64,000 bases of DNA, taken from NCBI GenBank assembly GCA_019235885.1, contig JAFAKB010000071.1, forward strand, positions 1 to 64,000. Direction: 5' to 3'. The DNA comes from Candidatus Eremiobacterota bacterium. Lineage in GTDB: Bacteria; Vulcanimicrobiota; Vulcanimicrobiia; Vulcanimicrobiales; Vulcanimicrobiaceae. The notes under the pieces are model-generated. The model did no database searches. It was not told the DNA's origin and was given only the letters and a program-made list of their open reading frames with translations. Position numbers and translations under genes: made by a program. This document shows, piece by piece, positions 33,635-41,617 of the stretch (its first letter is position 1; each line of letters begins with the position of its first letter).

Positions 33635-34633
33635 CTACGGGGTGAACGTGCAGGCGCTGACCTTGTTGGAGTACTCGCGCTGGATGTCGTACGTGTACCC
33701 GCTCAGGTTGACGTTGCCGTAGCTGCTGCGGCACAGGTCGCCGATCTCGCCGCCGTACTGGTTGTACCAGGCGAGGTTCGTCTGGACGTCCGGATCGGTG
33801 ATCGTCTCCGAGTACTCGTGCGAGAGCGTCGAGAGCGTCGAGTCGACGACCTTGCCGTTCGGCGAGGAGCAGCCGTTGATCGCCTGGTACGGCTCGACCG
33901 TGTAGAGCGTGTGGCCGATGTCGCTGAAGTCGACCGCGCCGTGATAGGCGCAGTAGCCGCCGTTCTGCGCGTAGCACCCGCCCGCGCTCTGGCTGCACTG
34001 CTGCACGCCGGACTGCAAGAAGACGTGATAGATCTTGCCGTAGCCGGTGCCGACGCTCGAGGCGACGGCGTAGACGATGTTGTAGATGTCCTGGTCCTGC
34101 AGCGTCCCCGAGGTGTTGTAGTTCACCTGGTAGCCGGCGGCGTACGGATACCGGTTGTTCCCCGTCTGGCCGACGTACTGGTCGAGGACGTGGACGAAGG
34201 TGCTGCCGGCGAGCCGGCTGAGCGTGGTGCCGGGCGAGGTCGAGCCCCAGCACGTGCCGGCGCAGTTCACGTAGAGGTTGTACGAGCTCGCGCTGGTCAG
34301 ATACGGTCCGCCGTAGTACGCGAGATCGTAGATGCCGCCCGTGCGAACCGTGCGGCCGACCGACATCGTCGTGATCCGCTGGCCCTGCAGGGGCAGCTTG
34401 TAGGCGGCCGCGTGTGCGACGGACGAGCGCGGTGCCGAGCTGACGTTGAGCGTCTGGACGACGCGTTCGTCGCCCTGCGTCGCGCCGCCGGGCGCGGTGA
34501 CCGGCGGCTGCTGGACCGGCGCGACGGCGGTCGTGGCGCCGCCGCCCGAGCAGCCGGCCAGACCGCTCGCCAGGATCGCGATCGCCGCACCGGCGGCGGA
34601 CATGCTGGAATAGACCCGCTTGCGGGAAAACAT
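33635..34633 (-). CDS. Lipoprotein with HEYSE metallopeptidase-like motif
   Basis: 332 aa, ATG 34633. The lipobox LAGC is followed by a Pro/Thr linker. The body has several paired cysteines (NCAGTCW, QQCSQSAGGCYAQNGGYC). The segment LSHEYSETITDPD resembles the HExxE-type site of EXORDIUM-like and related putative metallopeptidases, in which the His and Glu bind zinc. The domain call is tentative; an extracellular cell-surface role fits the anchor. About 200 bp without a gene lies upstream (34634-34832). It contains only weak palindromes and no strong promoter. Confidence 0.6.
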   Translation of the reverse strand: MFSRKRVYSSMSAAGAAIAILASGLAGCSGGGATTAVAPVQQPPVTAPGGATQGDERVVQTLNVSSAPRSSVAHAAAYKLPLQGQRITTMSVGRTVRTGGIYDLAYYGGPYLTSASSYNLYVNCAGTCWGSTSPGTTLSRLAGSTFVHVLDQYVGQTGNNRYPYAAGYQVNYNTSGTLQDQDIYNIVYAVASSVGTGYGKIYHVFLQSGVQQCSQSAGGCYAQNGGYCAYHGAVDFSDIGHTLYTVEPYQAINGCSSPNGKVVDSTLSTLSHEYSETITDPDVQTNLAWYNQYGGEIGDLCRSSYGNVNLSGYTYDIQREYSNKVSACTFTP

Positions 34634-34832
34634 AAGAATAGACGACTCCAATCGCTTAGAAGCGGTTCGAACGAGTACGCCGGGATCGCCCACACCTGGT
34701 AGCACACCCCCGGCCGACGCGACAAAATCTACATGCGATCAAAGTCGTCCTTCCGAGAAAGATCGCAGCCGTGCATTTTGACGCGCGAATGTGATCCGCG
34801 CACACTTGGTGCCATCCGGCAGGAGCCGGCGT

Positions 34833-37349
34833 TCAGCCGGCAGCCGCTATCTCGCGGACGCGGCGCGCGATCTCGTCGGCGTAGTGCTCCGCTTCGTCGT
34901 CCGATTTGCCTTCGGCCCACACGTTGACCGCCGCTTCGGTCGCGTCGGGAAGGACGAGCACCCAACCGTCCGGGCGCGGCAGCCGAATTCCGTCGAGCGT
35001 CTCGACTTTGCCGTTGCCGTGCGCAGCCTCGTCGTGCAGCGAGCGCATCACCGCGCCCTTGCGGTCCCACGGGCAAGGCACGACGCGCCCGGCGACGTGC
35101 CAGGCCGGAAGCATCGCGACCAGCTCGGAGAGCTTGCGGTGCTCGGCGGCGAGCAGCTCCATGATCTTCGCCGTCGCGTAGATGCCGTCGAAAGCGGGCT
35201 GGAACTCGGGGAAGATCAGCTCGTAGTTCATCCCGCCGGCGAACGCGAGCGCGCTTCCCTCCTGCTCGGCGAGCGCCATCAGCGAACGGCGGTCGCTGCG
35301 CGTGCGCACGACCGTCGCGCCGTTGCTCTGCGCGATCTCCTCGACGACGCTCGGCACCGTGAGCGGCATCGCGATCCGCGCGCCCGGCACCGCGCGCGCG
35401 ACCAGCAGCGTGAGCAGCGCCATCAAGCGGTTGCGACCGACGATGCGGCCGGCGTCGTCGACCAGCGTCGCGGTCTCGCCGTCGGCGTCGATGAGCACGC
35501 CGAGGTTCGCCTCGAGCGAGGTGACGACCGAGGTCAGCTGCCGCAAGTGCCGCTCGCGGTCCTCGCGGAACGTGCGCACCTTCTCGGCGTCGAAGTACGC
35601 GTTGAGCGCGATCTGCTCGACGCCCAGGCCGCCGAGGATCTGCGGCAGCACGATCGAGGCGTTGCCGTACGCGTAGTCGATCACGACCCGGAAGTTCGCT
35701 TCGCGCAGCGCTTGGGCGTGCGCGTTCAGCGCGCGCACGAACGCGCCGGAGTAGCGCTCGAGCGCGCGCGAGGGAAAGTCGAGCCGGCCGACCTCGTCCA
35801 TGGGCGTGCGCCGGAAGTCCTCGCGGAAGAAGAGGTTTTCGACCTTGCGCTCCGCGCCTTTGTCGATCCCGATCCCGGTGTGGTCGAAGAACTCGAAGAC
35901 CAGCGCGTTCGGATCGTCGGGCGCGACGCGCACGTGGATCCCGCCGTCGCTGCCGACGCGCACGGCGTAGCGCGCGAGCGGGAGCGGGTACGAGCGCAGA
36001 TCGAGCACGTTGATCCCGACCGAGAGCAGACCCGAGATGATGCAGCGGTTCATCACCCGGGAGGCGGGGTGCGTGTCGCGGCTCGTCATCACCGTCTGCC
36101 CGTGCTTGAGCCAGCTGCCGAACGCCTGGCCGAGCTTGAGCGCGAACTCCGGGGTGATCTCCAAGTTCGCGAGGCCGCTGATCCCGACCGAGCCGAACAG
36201 CGAGCCGGGCCACTTCTGCCCGTAGATCAGCGACATCGAGACGATCGAGCCGGGGCTGACCCACTTGTCGGGCCACAGCTTCAAGTGCGCGTTCACCGTC
36301 GCGCCGGCGCCGATCGTGCAGCCGCGCCCGATCACGGTGTTCTCGTGAACCGTCGCGCGTTTCTCGATCGTGTTGCGGTCGGCGACGGTGCAGTCCGAGA
36401 GCGAGGATTCCTCGCCGGCGTAGACGTCCTCCCAGCACACGCTGCGGCAGATGGTGGCATTGCGCTCGACGATCGCGCGGTCGCCGATCACCGCCGGTCC
36501 GGAGAGCGTCGCGCCGGCCGCGACCCGCACGTCGCGCCCGAGGATGACCGGCCCTTCGACGCGCGCCTCGGGATCGATCCGCGCGCCCTCGCCGGCCCAC
36601 ACGCCGGGCGCGATCTCGCTCCCCGGAAACGCGATGTGCACCTTACCGGAGACCGCGTCGTAGTTCGCCGCTTGGTACTGCTCGAGGTTTCCGATGTCGG
36701 TCCAGTACGCGTCGATCACGTAGCCGCCGAGCTTCGCCCCCTCGCGCAGCATCGCCGGGAACAGATCTTTCGAGAAATCGTAGACCCGACCGCGCTGCAT
36801 GCGGTCCAGGATCGCCGGCTCGAGGACGTAGATCCCGGTGTTGATCGTGTCGGAGAAGACCTCGCCCCACGACGGCTTCTCCAAGAAGCGCACGATGCGG
36901 CCGTTCTCGTCGGTGACGACGACGCCGAACTCGAGCGGGTTCGTCACCCGCTGCAGCGCGATCGTGACGTCGTTGCCTTGCTCGCGGTGATGGCGGATCA
37001 GCGCGGAGAGGTCGAGGTCGGTCAGCGCGTCGCCGCTGATCACGAGGAACGTCTCGCCCGCGAGCAGGTCGTGCGCCATCTTCACCGCGCCGGCGGTGCC
37101 GAGCGGGGTGTCCTCGACGACGTAGTGCATCGCGACGCCGTGCGCGCTCCCGTCGCCGAAGTACGACTCGATCTCGTCGGCGAGGTAGTGCAGCGTGGCG
37201 ACGATCTCGTCGAAGCCGTGCCGTTTGAGCAGCTCGACGATGAGCTCCATCACCGGCTTCCCCGCCACCGGCGCAAGCGGCTTCGGACGCCGCGACGTCA
37301 GCGGACGAAGTCGGGAGCCCTCGCCCCCAGCCATCAATACAGCTTTCAT
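34833..37349 (-). CDS. Nucleotidyltransferase / phosphomannomutase fusion (mannose-1-phosphate guanylyltransferase type)
   Basis: 838 aa with three parts. The nucleotidyltransferase domain (1-230) starts AVLMAGGEGSRLRPL with the GG-G-x-RL-PL signature and PKPLAPV. A left-handed beta-helix of hexapeptide repeats (about 250-370) follows. The phosphohexomutase part (375-838) has the catalytic serine region TSRDTHPASR, in place of the usual TASHNP but as found in the fused actinobacterial-type enzymes. Expected products are sugar-1-phosphates and NDP-mannose or NDP-glucose. ATG 37349 opens the family N-terminus. It lies 136 bp after malQ, separated from it by a strong hairpin. Confidence 0.88.
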   Translation of the reverse strand: MKAVLMAGGEGSRLRPLTSRRPKPLAPVAGKPVMELIVELLKRHGFDEIVATLHYLADEIESYFGDGSAHGVAMHYVVEDTPLGTAGAVKMAHDLLAGETFLVISGDALTDLDLSALIRHHREQGNDVTIALQRVTNPLEFGVVVTDENGRIVRFLEKPSWGEVFSDTINTGIYVLEPAILDRMQRGRVYDFSKDLFPAMLREGAKLGGYVIDAYWTDIGNLEQYQAANYDAVSGKVHIAFPGSEIAPGVWAGEGARIDPEARVEGPVILGRDVRVAAGATLSGPAVIGDRAIVERNATICRSVCWEDVYAGEESSLSDCTVADRNTIEKRATVHENTVIGRGCTIGAGATVNAHLKLWPDKWVSPGSIVSMSLIYGQKWPGSLFGSVGISGLANLEITPEFALKLGQAFGSWLKHGQTVMTSRDTHPASRVMNRCIISGLLSVGINVLDLRSYPLPLARYAVRVGSDGGIHVRVAPDDPNALVFEFFDHTGIGIDKGAERKVENLFFREDFRRTPMDEVGRLDFPSRALERYSGAFVRALNAHAQALREANFRVVIDYAYGNASIVLPQILGGLGVEQIALNAYFDAEKVRTFREDRERHLRQLTSVVTSLEANLGVLIDADGETATLVDDAGRIVGRNRLMALLTLLVARAVPGARIAMPLTVPSVVEEIAQSNGATVVRTRSDRRSLMALAEQEGSALAFAGGMNYELIFPEFQPAFDGIYATAKIMELLAAEHRKLSELVAMLPAWHVAGRVVPCPWDRKGAVMRSLHDEAAHGNGKVETLDGIRLPRPDGWVLVLPDATEAAVNVWAEGKSDDEAEHYADEIARRVREIAAAG

Positions 37350-37380
37350 TCTAACGGCGCTCCGCCCCAGGCTCCGCGCC

Positions 37381-37399
37381 CCCCACGCTTCGCGTGGGG
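37381..37399 (-). terminator. Hairpin between malQ and the fusion gene
   Basis: Perfect 8-bp stem CCCCACGC/GCGTGGGG with a 3-nt loop, 88 bp after the malQ stop. No T-run follows, so it may act as a weak terminator or an mRNA-stability element rather than a full stop. Confidence 0.45.
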
Positions 37400-37486
37400 C
37401 CCCCGAATGCACGCGCGCTCGCGATTGCGGTGAGCGCGCTATTCCCCGAGGGCGCGCGTAACGACATGGTGCTTTCTGCGTTCATG

Positions 37487-39520
37487 TCACGTCTTCTCAC
37501 GTGGGCGGAGTTCGTTGAGTGCGGTGCAGAGGCGCGCGAGGCGCGGATCGGACTCGAGCGCTTCGACGCTCGCGCTCAGCTTCCGGCGCCAGTTCGGGTA
37601 TTGCGAGGAGGTTCCCGGGACGTTGACCGGGCGGCGCTCCTCGAGCACGTCGTCGAGCTGCGCCATCACGATCGCGCACGGCGTCGCGGCCAGGTAGCGG
37701 TTCGCCGCGACGACGACCGCGACGTCGTTCTCGCGCTCGCCCGGCGCGAGGTCGCCGTGCGCGACCAGCGTGTCGAGCAGCAACGTGCGCTCCTTCGCGC
37801 GCGCCGCGCGCTCCTCGGCCGGGACGGTTTCGAGCAAGCCCAGGTCCGCGCGGAGCGCGACGTCCTCGGCGCGCAGCCAGGCGGGGATCGTCGGCAGGTC
37901 GTGCGTCCCCGACGTTGCCAGCGCGAGCGCCGGGTACTCCTCGGGCGCGGCGAACGTGCCGTCGAGGTGGCGCTCGAAGAACAGCACGCGGTACGAAAGA
38001 ATTCCGGTCGCTTCCATTCGCTCGCGAAAGCCTTCGGGGACCGTGCCGAGGTCTTCGCCGATCACCACGCAGCGCTCGCGCGCGCTCGCCAGCGCGACGA
38101 TCCCGCGCAGATCGTCGAGCGGGTACTCGACGTACGTTCCGCTGCGCGCGCCGCCGCCGCGCGGGATCCAGTACAGCCGCGCGAGCGAGAAGGCGTGGTC
38201 GATCCTCAATGCGCCGGCGTCGTGACAGTTCGACTGCAGCAGCGCGAGCAGTTCCGCGTAGCCGTCGCGCGCGAGGCAGCGCGGGTCGAGCGGCGGCAGG
38301 CCCCAGTCCTGGCCCAGCGTGTTCAGCACGTCGGGCGGCGCGCCGACCGAGACCTCGCGCACGTATGCGTCCGCGTCGGCCCACACGTCCGCCGCGTTCA
38401 GATCGACCCCGACGGCGAGGTCGCGGTACAGCTTCACGCCGTGCTGCGCGGCGTCGGCGGCGAGCGCGTCGAGCTGCTCGGCGGCGAGCCACTGCAGGTA
38501 TTTCGCGTACGAGACCTCGCTCTGCCCGGCGGCCGCGAACAGCGCGACGTCGGGCGAGCCCGGTGAGCGGTACGCCGCCGGCCACGCCGCCAGATCGCGG
38601 CCGAAGCGCGCGACCAGCGCTTCGAAGACGGCGAAACGCCGCAGCGGCTCGCCCTGCTCTTCGCACCACGCGGCGAACTCCCGGCGCCGCGCCGGGTGCG
38701 CCTCGAGCGCGGCGAAGCACGCGCGCAGCAATTCGTCTTTCGCCTCCGCGACGGACGCGTACTCGACGTCGGCGCTCGCGCGGAGGTCGGCGAGGTTCTC
38801 GCGCCGGTCAGGGTGCTCGAGAATCGCGCGCACGCGCGCGTCCCGCGCTTCGGGCACGTCGTCGACCGCGACGTAGAGCCAGTTCAGCCAGCGGCGCGAC
38901 GAGGCCGCGTACGGGCTGGCGGCTTCCGCGTCGCCGCGAAACGGCGCGTGCAGCGGGTTGATCCCGACGTACGAGGCACCGCGCGCGCCGAGCAGCCGGC
39001 ACACCGCGCGCAGGTCGGCGAAGTCGCCGATTCCGGCGTTGCGCGCGCTGCGCAGCGTGTAGAGCTGCAGCGCGATCCCCCACGTCCGCCCGCACGGCGA
39101 ATGAGCGCGCTCGGGAACGACGACGACGTGCACGACCTCGCGCGCGTACGCGGCCACGTCGAGACTCAGACGATGAATGCCGAGCGGCTGCGGCCCGGCG
39201 AGCGTGACCCGGCGCGTGTCGTACGTGACCTCGGCCTGGTGGTCGGCGAAGACCACCGGCGCGTCGCGCAGCGGAACCGACCCTTCTTCGGCGCCGCCGT
39301 CCTCGCTCAGGAGCGTCCAGTGCAGCGTCTCCGGCCAGCTGATCGCGGGCAGGGTGAGATCGACCGCCAGCGGCTGACCGGCGCGCAGCACCAGCGCCGG
39401 CGCGACGATGCGGTGCGGCGCTTCGCCGAGCAGCTCTTCGAACCGCGCGACGGTCTCGGCCGCGGCGCGGCGCTCGGTGCCGAGGGCATCGACGTACGAG
39501 CGCGCGATGCGCGCGTTCAC
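37487..39520 (-). CDS. malQ: 4-alpha-glucanotransferase (amylomaltase)
   Basis: 677-aa GH77 enzyme that transfers malto-oligosaccharide chains and completes debranching of glycogen. The GH77 core starts near residue 140 (WGIALQLYTLRSARNAGIGDFADL), with the catalytic nucleophile aspartate in the GALRIDHAFSLARLYWIP block and the acid/base in VIGEDLGTVPEGFRE. The 140 N-terminal residues form the usual beta-rich extension. GTG 39520 overlaps the GlgX stop as GTGA. The frame is open much further upstream, but that part is only the other frame of glgX. Confidence 0.93.
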   Translation of the reverse strand: MNARIARSYVDALGTERRAAAETVARFEELLGEAPHRIVAPALVLRAGQPLAVDLTLPAISWPETLHWTLLSEDGGAEEGSVPLRDAPVVFADHQAEVTYDTRRVTLAGPQPLGIHRLSLDVAAYAREVVHVVVVPERAHSPCGRTWGIALQLYTLRSARNAGIGDFADLRAVCRLLGARGASYVGINPLHAPFRGDAEAASPYAASSRRWLNWLYVAVDDVPEARDARVRAILEHPDRRENLADLRASADVEYASVAEAKDELLRACFAALEAHPARRREFAAWCEEQGEPLRRFAVFEALVARFGRDLAAWPAAYRSPGSPDVALFAAAGQSEVSYAKYLQWLAAEQLDALAADAAQHGVKLYRDLAVGVDLNAADVWADADAYVREVSVGAPPDVLNTLGQDWGLPPLDPRCLARDGYAELLALLQSNCHDAGALRIDHAFSLARLYWIPRGGGARSGTYVEYPLDDLRGIVALASARERCVVIGEDLGTVPEGFRERMEATGILSYRVLFFERHLDGTFAAPEEYPALALATSGTHDLPTIPAWLRAEDVALRADLGLLETVPAEERAARAKERTLLLDTLVAHGDLAPGERENDVAVVVAANRYLAATPCAIVMAQLDDVLEERRPVNVPGTSSQYPNWRRKLSASVEALESDPRLARLCTALNELRPREKT

Positions 39521-41601
39521 TTCGCGCGCCCCGCGAAGAACGCCAGCGAGCGCGAGACCATCGGGTAGACGGCGAGGTCGCCGCTCGGCACGTCGCGCCG
39601 CGCGCCGCCTTCGATCGCCGTGTCCAGGACGAGCGACCACGCGACGTGCTGCGCGTCGGGGAGCGCGAAGACGACGTCCTCGGGCGCCGCGTTCATTGCG
39701 ACGAACAGCAGTCGGCGCAGCCCGAGAAAGAACCCGATCGTGCGGTGCTCCGGCGTCCAGTCCTCCGGCGTCATCTCGCCGCCGTCGGGCTTGATCCAGG
39801 CGATGTCCTTGCGGCCGCTGCGGTCGACCGGCGCGCCGTGAAAAAACGCGTCGCGCTCGAACGCGGGATGCTCCCGGCGCATGCGCAGCAGCGTCTTCAC
39901 GAAGTCGCGCAGCGCGAGATCGCGCGGTTCGGACGAGCTCCAGTCCAGCCACGAGATCTCGTTGTCCTGCGCGTACGCGTTGTTGTTCCCGCGCTGCGTG
40001 CGGCCGTGCTCGTCGCCGGCGAGCAGCAGCGGCACGCCGAGCGAGAAGAACAGCGTCGCCAGCAGGTTGCGTTTCTGGCGCTCGCGCAGCACCGTGATCG
40101 CGGGATCGTCGGTGGCGCCCTCGGCGCCGTGGTTCCAGCTCCAATTGTCGTCGGCGCCGTCGCGGTTCTCTTCGTGGTTCGCCTCGTTGTGCTTGCCGTC
40201 GTACGAGACGAGGTCGTTCAGCGTGAAGCCGTCGTGCACCGTGACGAAGTTCACGCTGGCGCGCGGCCGCCGCCCGTTGTGCGCGAACAGGTCCGAGGAG
40301 CCGGCGAGCCGCGAGGCGAGCTCCGGAAGCACGCCCAGGTCGCCGCGCCAGAACCGGCGCACGGTGTCGCGGTACTTGCCGTTCCATTCCGACCAGCCGG
40401 GTGGAAAGTTGCCGAGCTGGTAGCCGCCCGGGCCGACGTCCCACGGTTCGGCGACCAGCTTGACGCGCGAGAGGACCGGATCTTGCGCGATCGCCTTGAA
40501 GAACGCCGCGTCGCGCCGGTACGCGCCGTGGTCCTCGCGCGCCAGCGCCGGCGCCAAGTCGAAGCGAAAGCCGTCGACGTGCATCTCTTGCACCCAGTAG
40601 CGCAGCGAGTCCGTCACCATCTGCAGCACGCGCGGATGCCGCAGGTCGAGCGTGTTCCCCGTGCCGGTGAAGTCTTCATAGTAACGGCGGTCTTCGGCCA
40701 GACGGTAATACGACGCGTTGTCGATTCCTTTGAAGGAGAGGGTCGGGCCGAGATGGTTCCCTTCGGCGGTGTGGTTGTACACCACGTCGAGCACGACTTC
40801 GAGCCCCGCCTCGTGCAGGTGCTTCACCATCGTCTTGAACTCGTTCGGGTCGTCGCCGTGCAGATAGCGCCCTTCCGGGGCGAAGAAGCCGATCGAGTTG
40901 TAGCCCCAGTAGTTGCGCAGCTTCGCTTCGGCCAGCCGCCGGTCGTCGGCGAACGCCTGCACGGGAAGCAGCTCCAGCGTCGTCACGCCGAGCTCGCGCA
41001 GGTACTCGACGACCGCCGGCGCGGCGAGGCCGGCGAACGTCCCGCGCAGCGGCGGCGGCACGCCCGGATGCAGCTGCGTGAACCCTTTGACGTGCAGCTC
41101 GTAGAAGACGGTGCGCGGCCACGGCACCGCCGGGCGGTGCTCTTCGCCCCAGGTGAACGCTTCTTCGAGGACGACGCATTTCGGCATCGCGCTCGCGTTG
41201 TCGCGCCGGTCGAACGAAAGGTCCTCGCGGTGCGAGCCGATGCGGTAGCCGTAGTGCGCGTCGGTCCAGCGCAGCTTTCCCCACAGCGCTTTGGCGTACG
41301 GGTCGAGCAGCAGCTTGTGGTGGTTGAAACGGTGGCCGGCATGCGGATCGTACGGACCCCAGACGCGGTAGCCGTACAGCATCCCCGGCCGCGCGTCGGG
41401 CAAGTAGCCGTGCCAGACTTCGTCGGTGTACTCCGGAAGCGCGATGCGCGCGAGCTCGCGCCGGCCGCGCGCGTCGAAGACGCACAGCTCGACCTTCTCG
41501 GCGTTCGCGCTGAACAGCGCGAAGTTCACCCCTTTGCCGTCCCACGTCGCGCCGAGCGGGTACGGCAATCCCGCTTCGACGCGCTGTGCCGCGGGGATCA
41601 C
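39517..41601 (-). CDS. glgX: Glycogen debranching enzyme GlgX (isoamylase type)
   Basis: 694 aa GH13 enzyme hydrolysing alpha-1,6 links in glycogen limit dextrin. An N-terminal CBM48 (LPYPLGATWDGKGVNFALFS) precedes the barrel. The catalytic residues are nucleophile Asp in GFRFDLAP (near 346), acid Glu in VAEPWDVGPGGY (near 384) and transition-state Asp in VTVHDGFTLNDLVSY (near 455). Sixteen bases after glgB, and its stop overlaps malQ. Trehalose-forming TreY/TreZ genes are not present here. Confidence 0.94.
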   Translation of the reverse strand: MIPAAQRVEAGLPYPLGATWDGKGVNFALFSANAEKVELCVFDARGRRELARIALPEYTDEVWHGYLPDARPGMLYGYRVWGPYDPHAGHRFNHHKLLLDPYAKALWGKLRWTDAHYGYRIGSHREDLSFDRRDNASAMPKCVVLEEAFTWGEEHRPAVPWPRTVFYELHVKGFTQLHPGVPPPLRGTFAGLAAPAVVEYLRELGVTTLELLPVQAFADDRRLAEAKLRNYWGYNSIGFFAPEGRYLHGDDPNEFKTMVKHLHEAGLEVVLDVVYNHTAEGNHLGPTLSFKGIDNASYYRLAEDRRYYEDFTGTGNTLDLRHPRVLQMVTDSLRYWVQEMHVDGFRFDLAPALAREDHGAYRRDAAFFKAIAQDPVLSRVKLVAEPWDVGPGGYQLGNFPPGWSEWNGKYRDTVRRFWRGDLGVLPELASRLAGSSDLFAHNGRRPRASVNFVTVHDGFTLNDLVSYDGKHNEANHEENRDGADDNWSWNHGAEGATDDPAITVLRERQKRNLLATLFFSLGVPLLLAGDEHGRTQRGNNNAYAQDNEISWLDWSSSEPRDLALRDFVKTLLRMRREHPAFERDAFFHGAPVDRSGRKDIAWIKPDGGEMTPEDWTPEHRTIGFFLGLRRLLFVAMNAAPEDVVFALPDAQHVAWSLVLDTAIEGGARRDVPSGDLAVYPMVSRSLAFFAGRAK

Positions 41602-41617
41602 GCGCAGCGTGCCGTCG

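Noticed and set aside
39520-40444. Upstream extension of the malQ frame to nearly 1000 codons
   Set aside because: The extension is the wrong frame of glgX, arginine-rich without motifs; the GTG at 39520 gives a normal overlap and family N-terminus.
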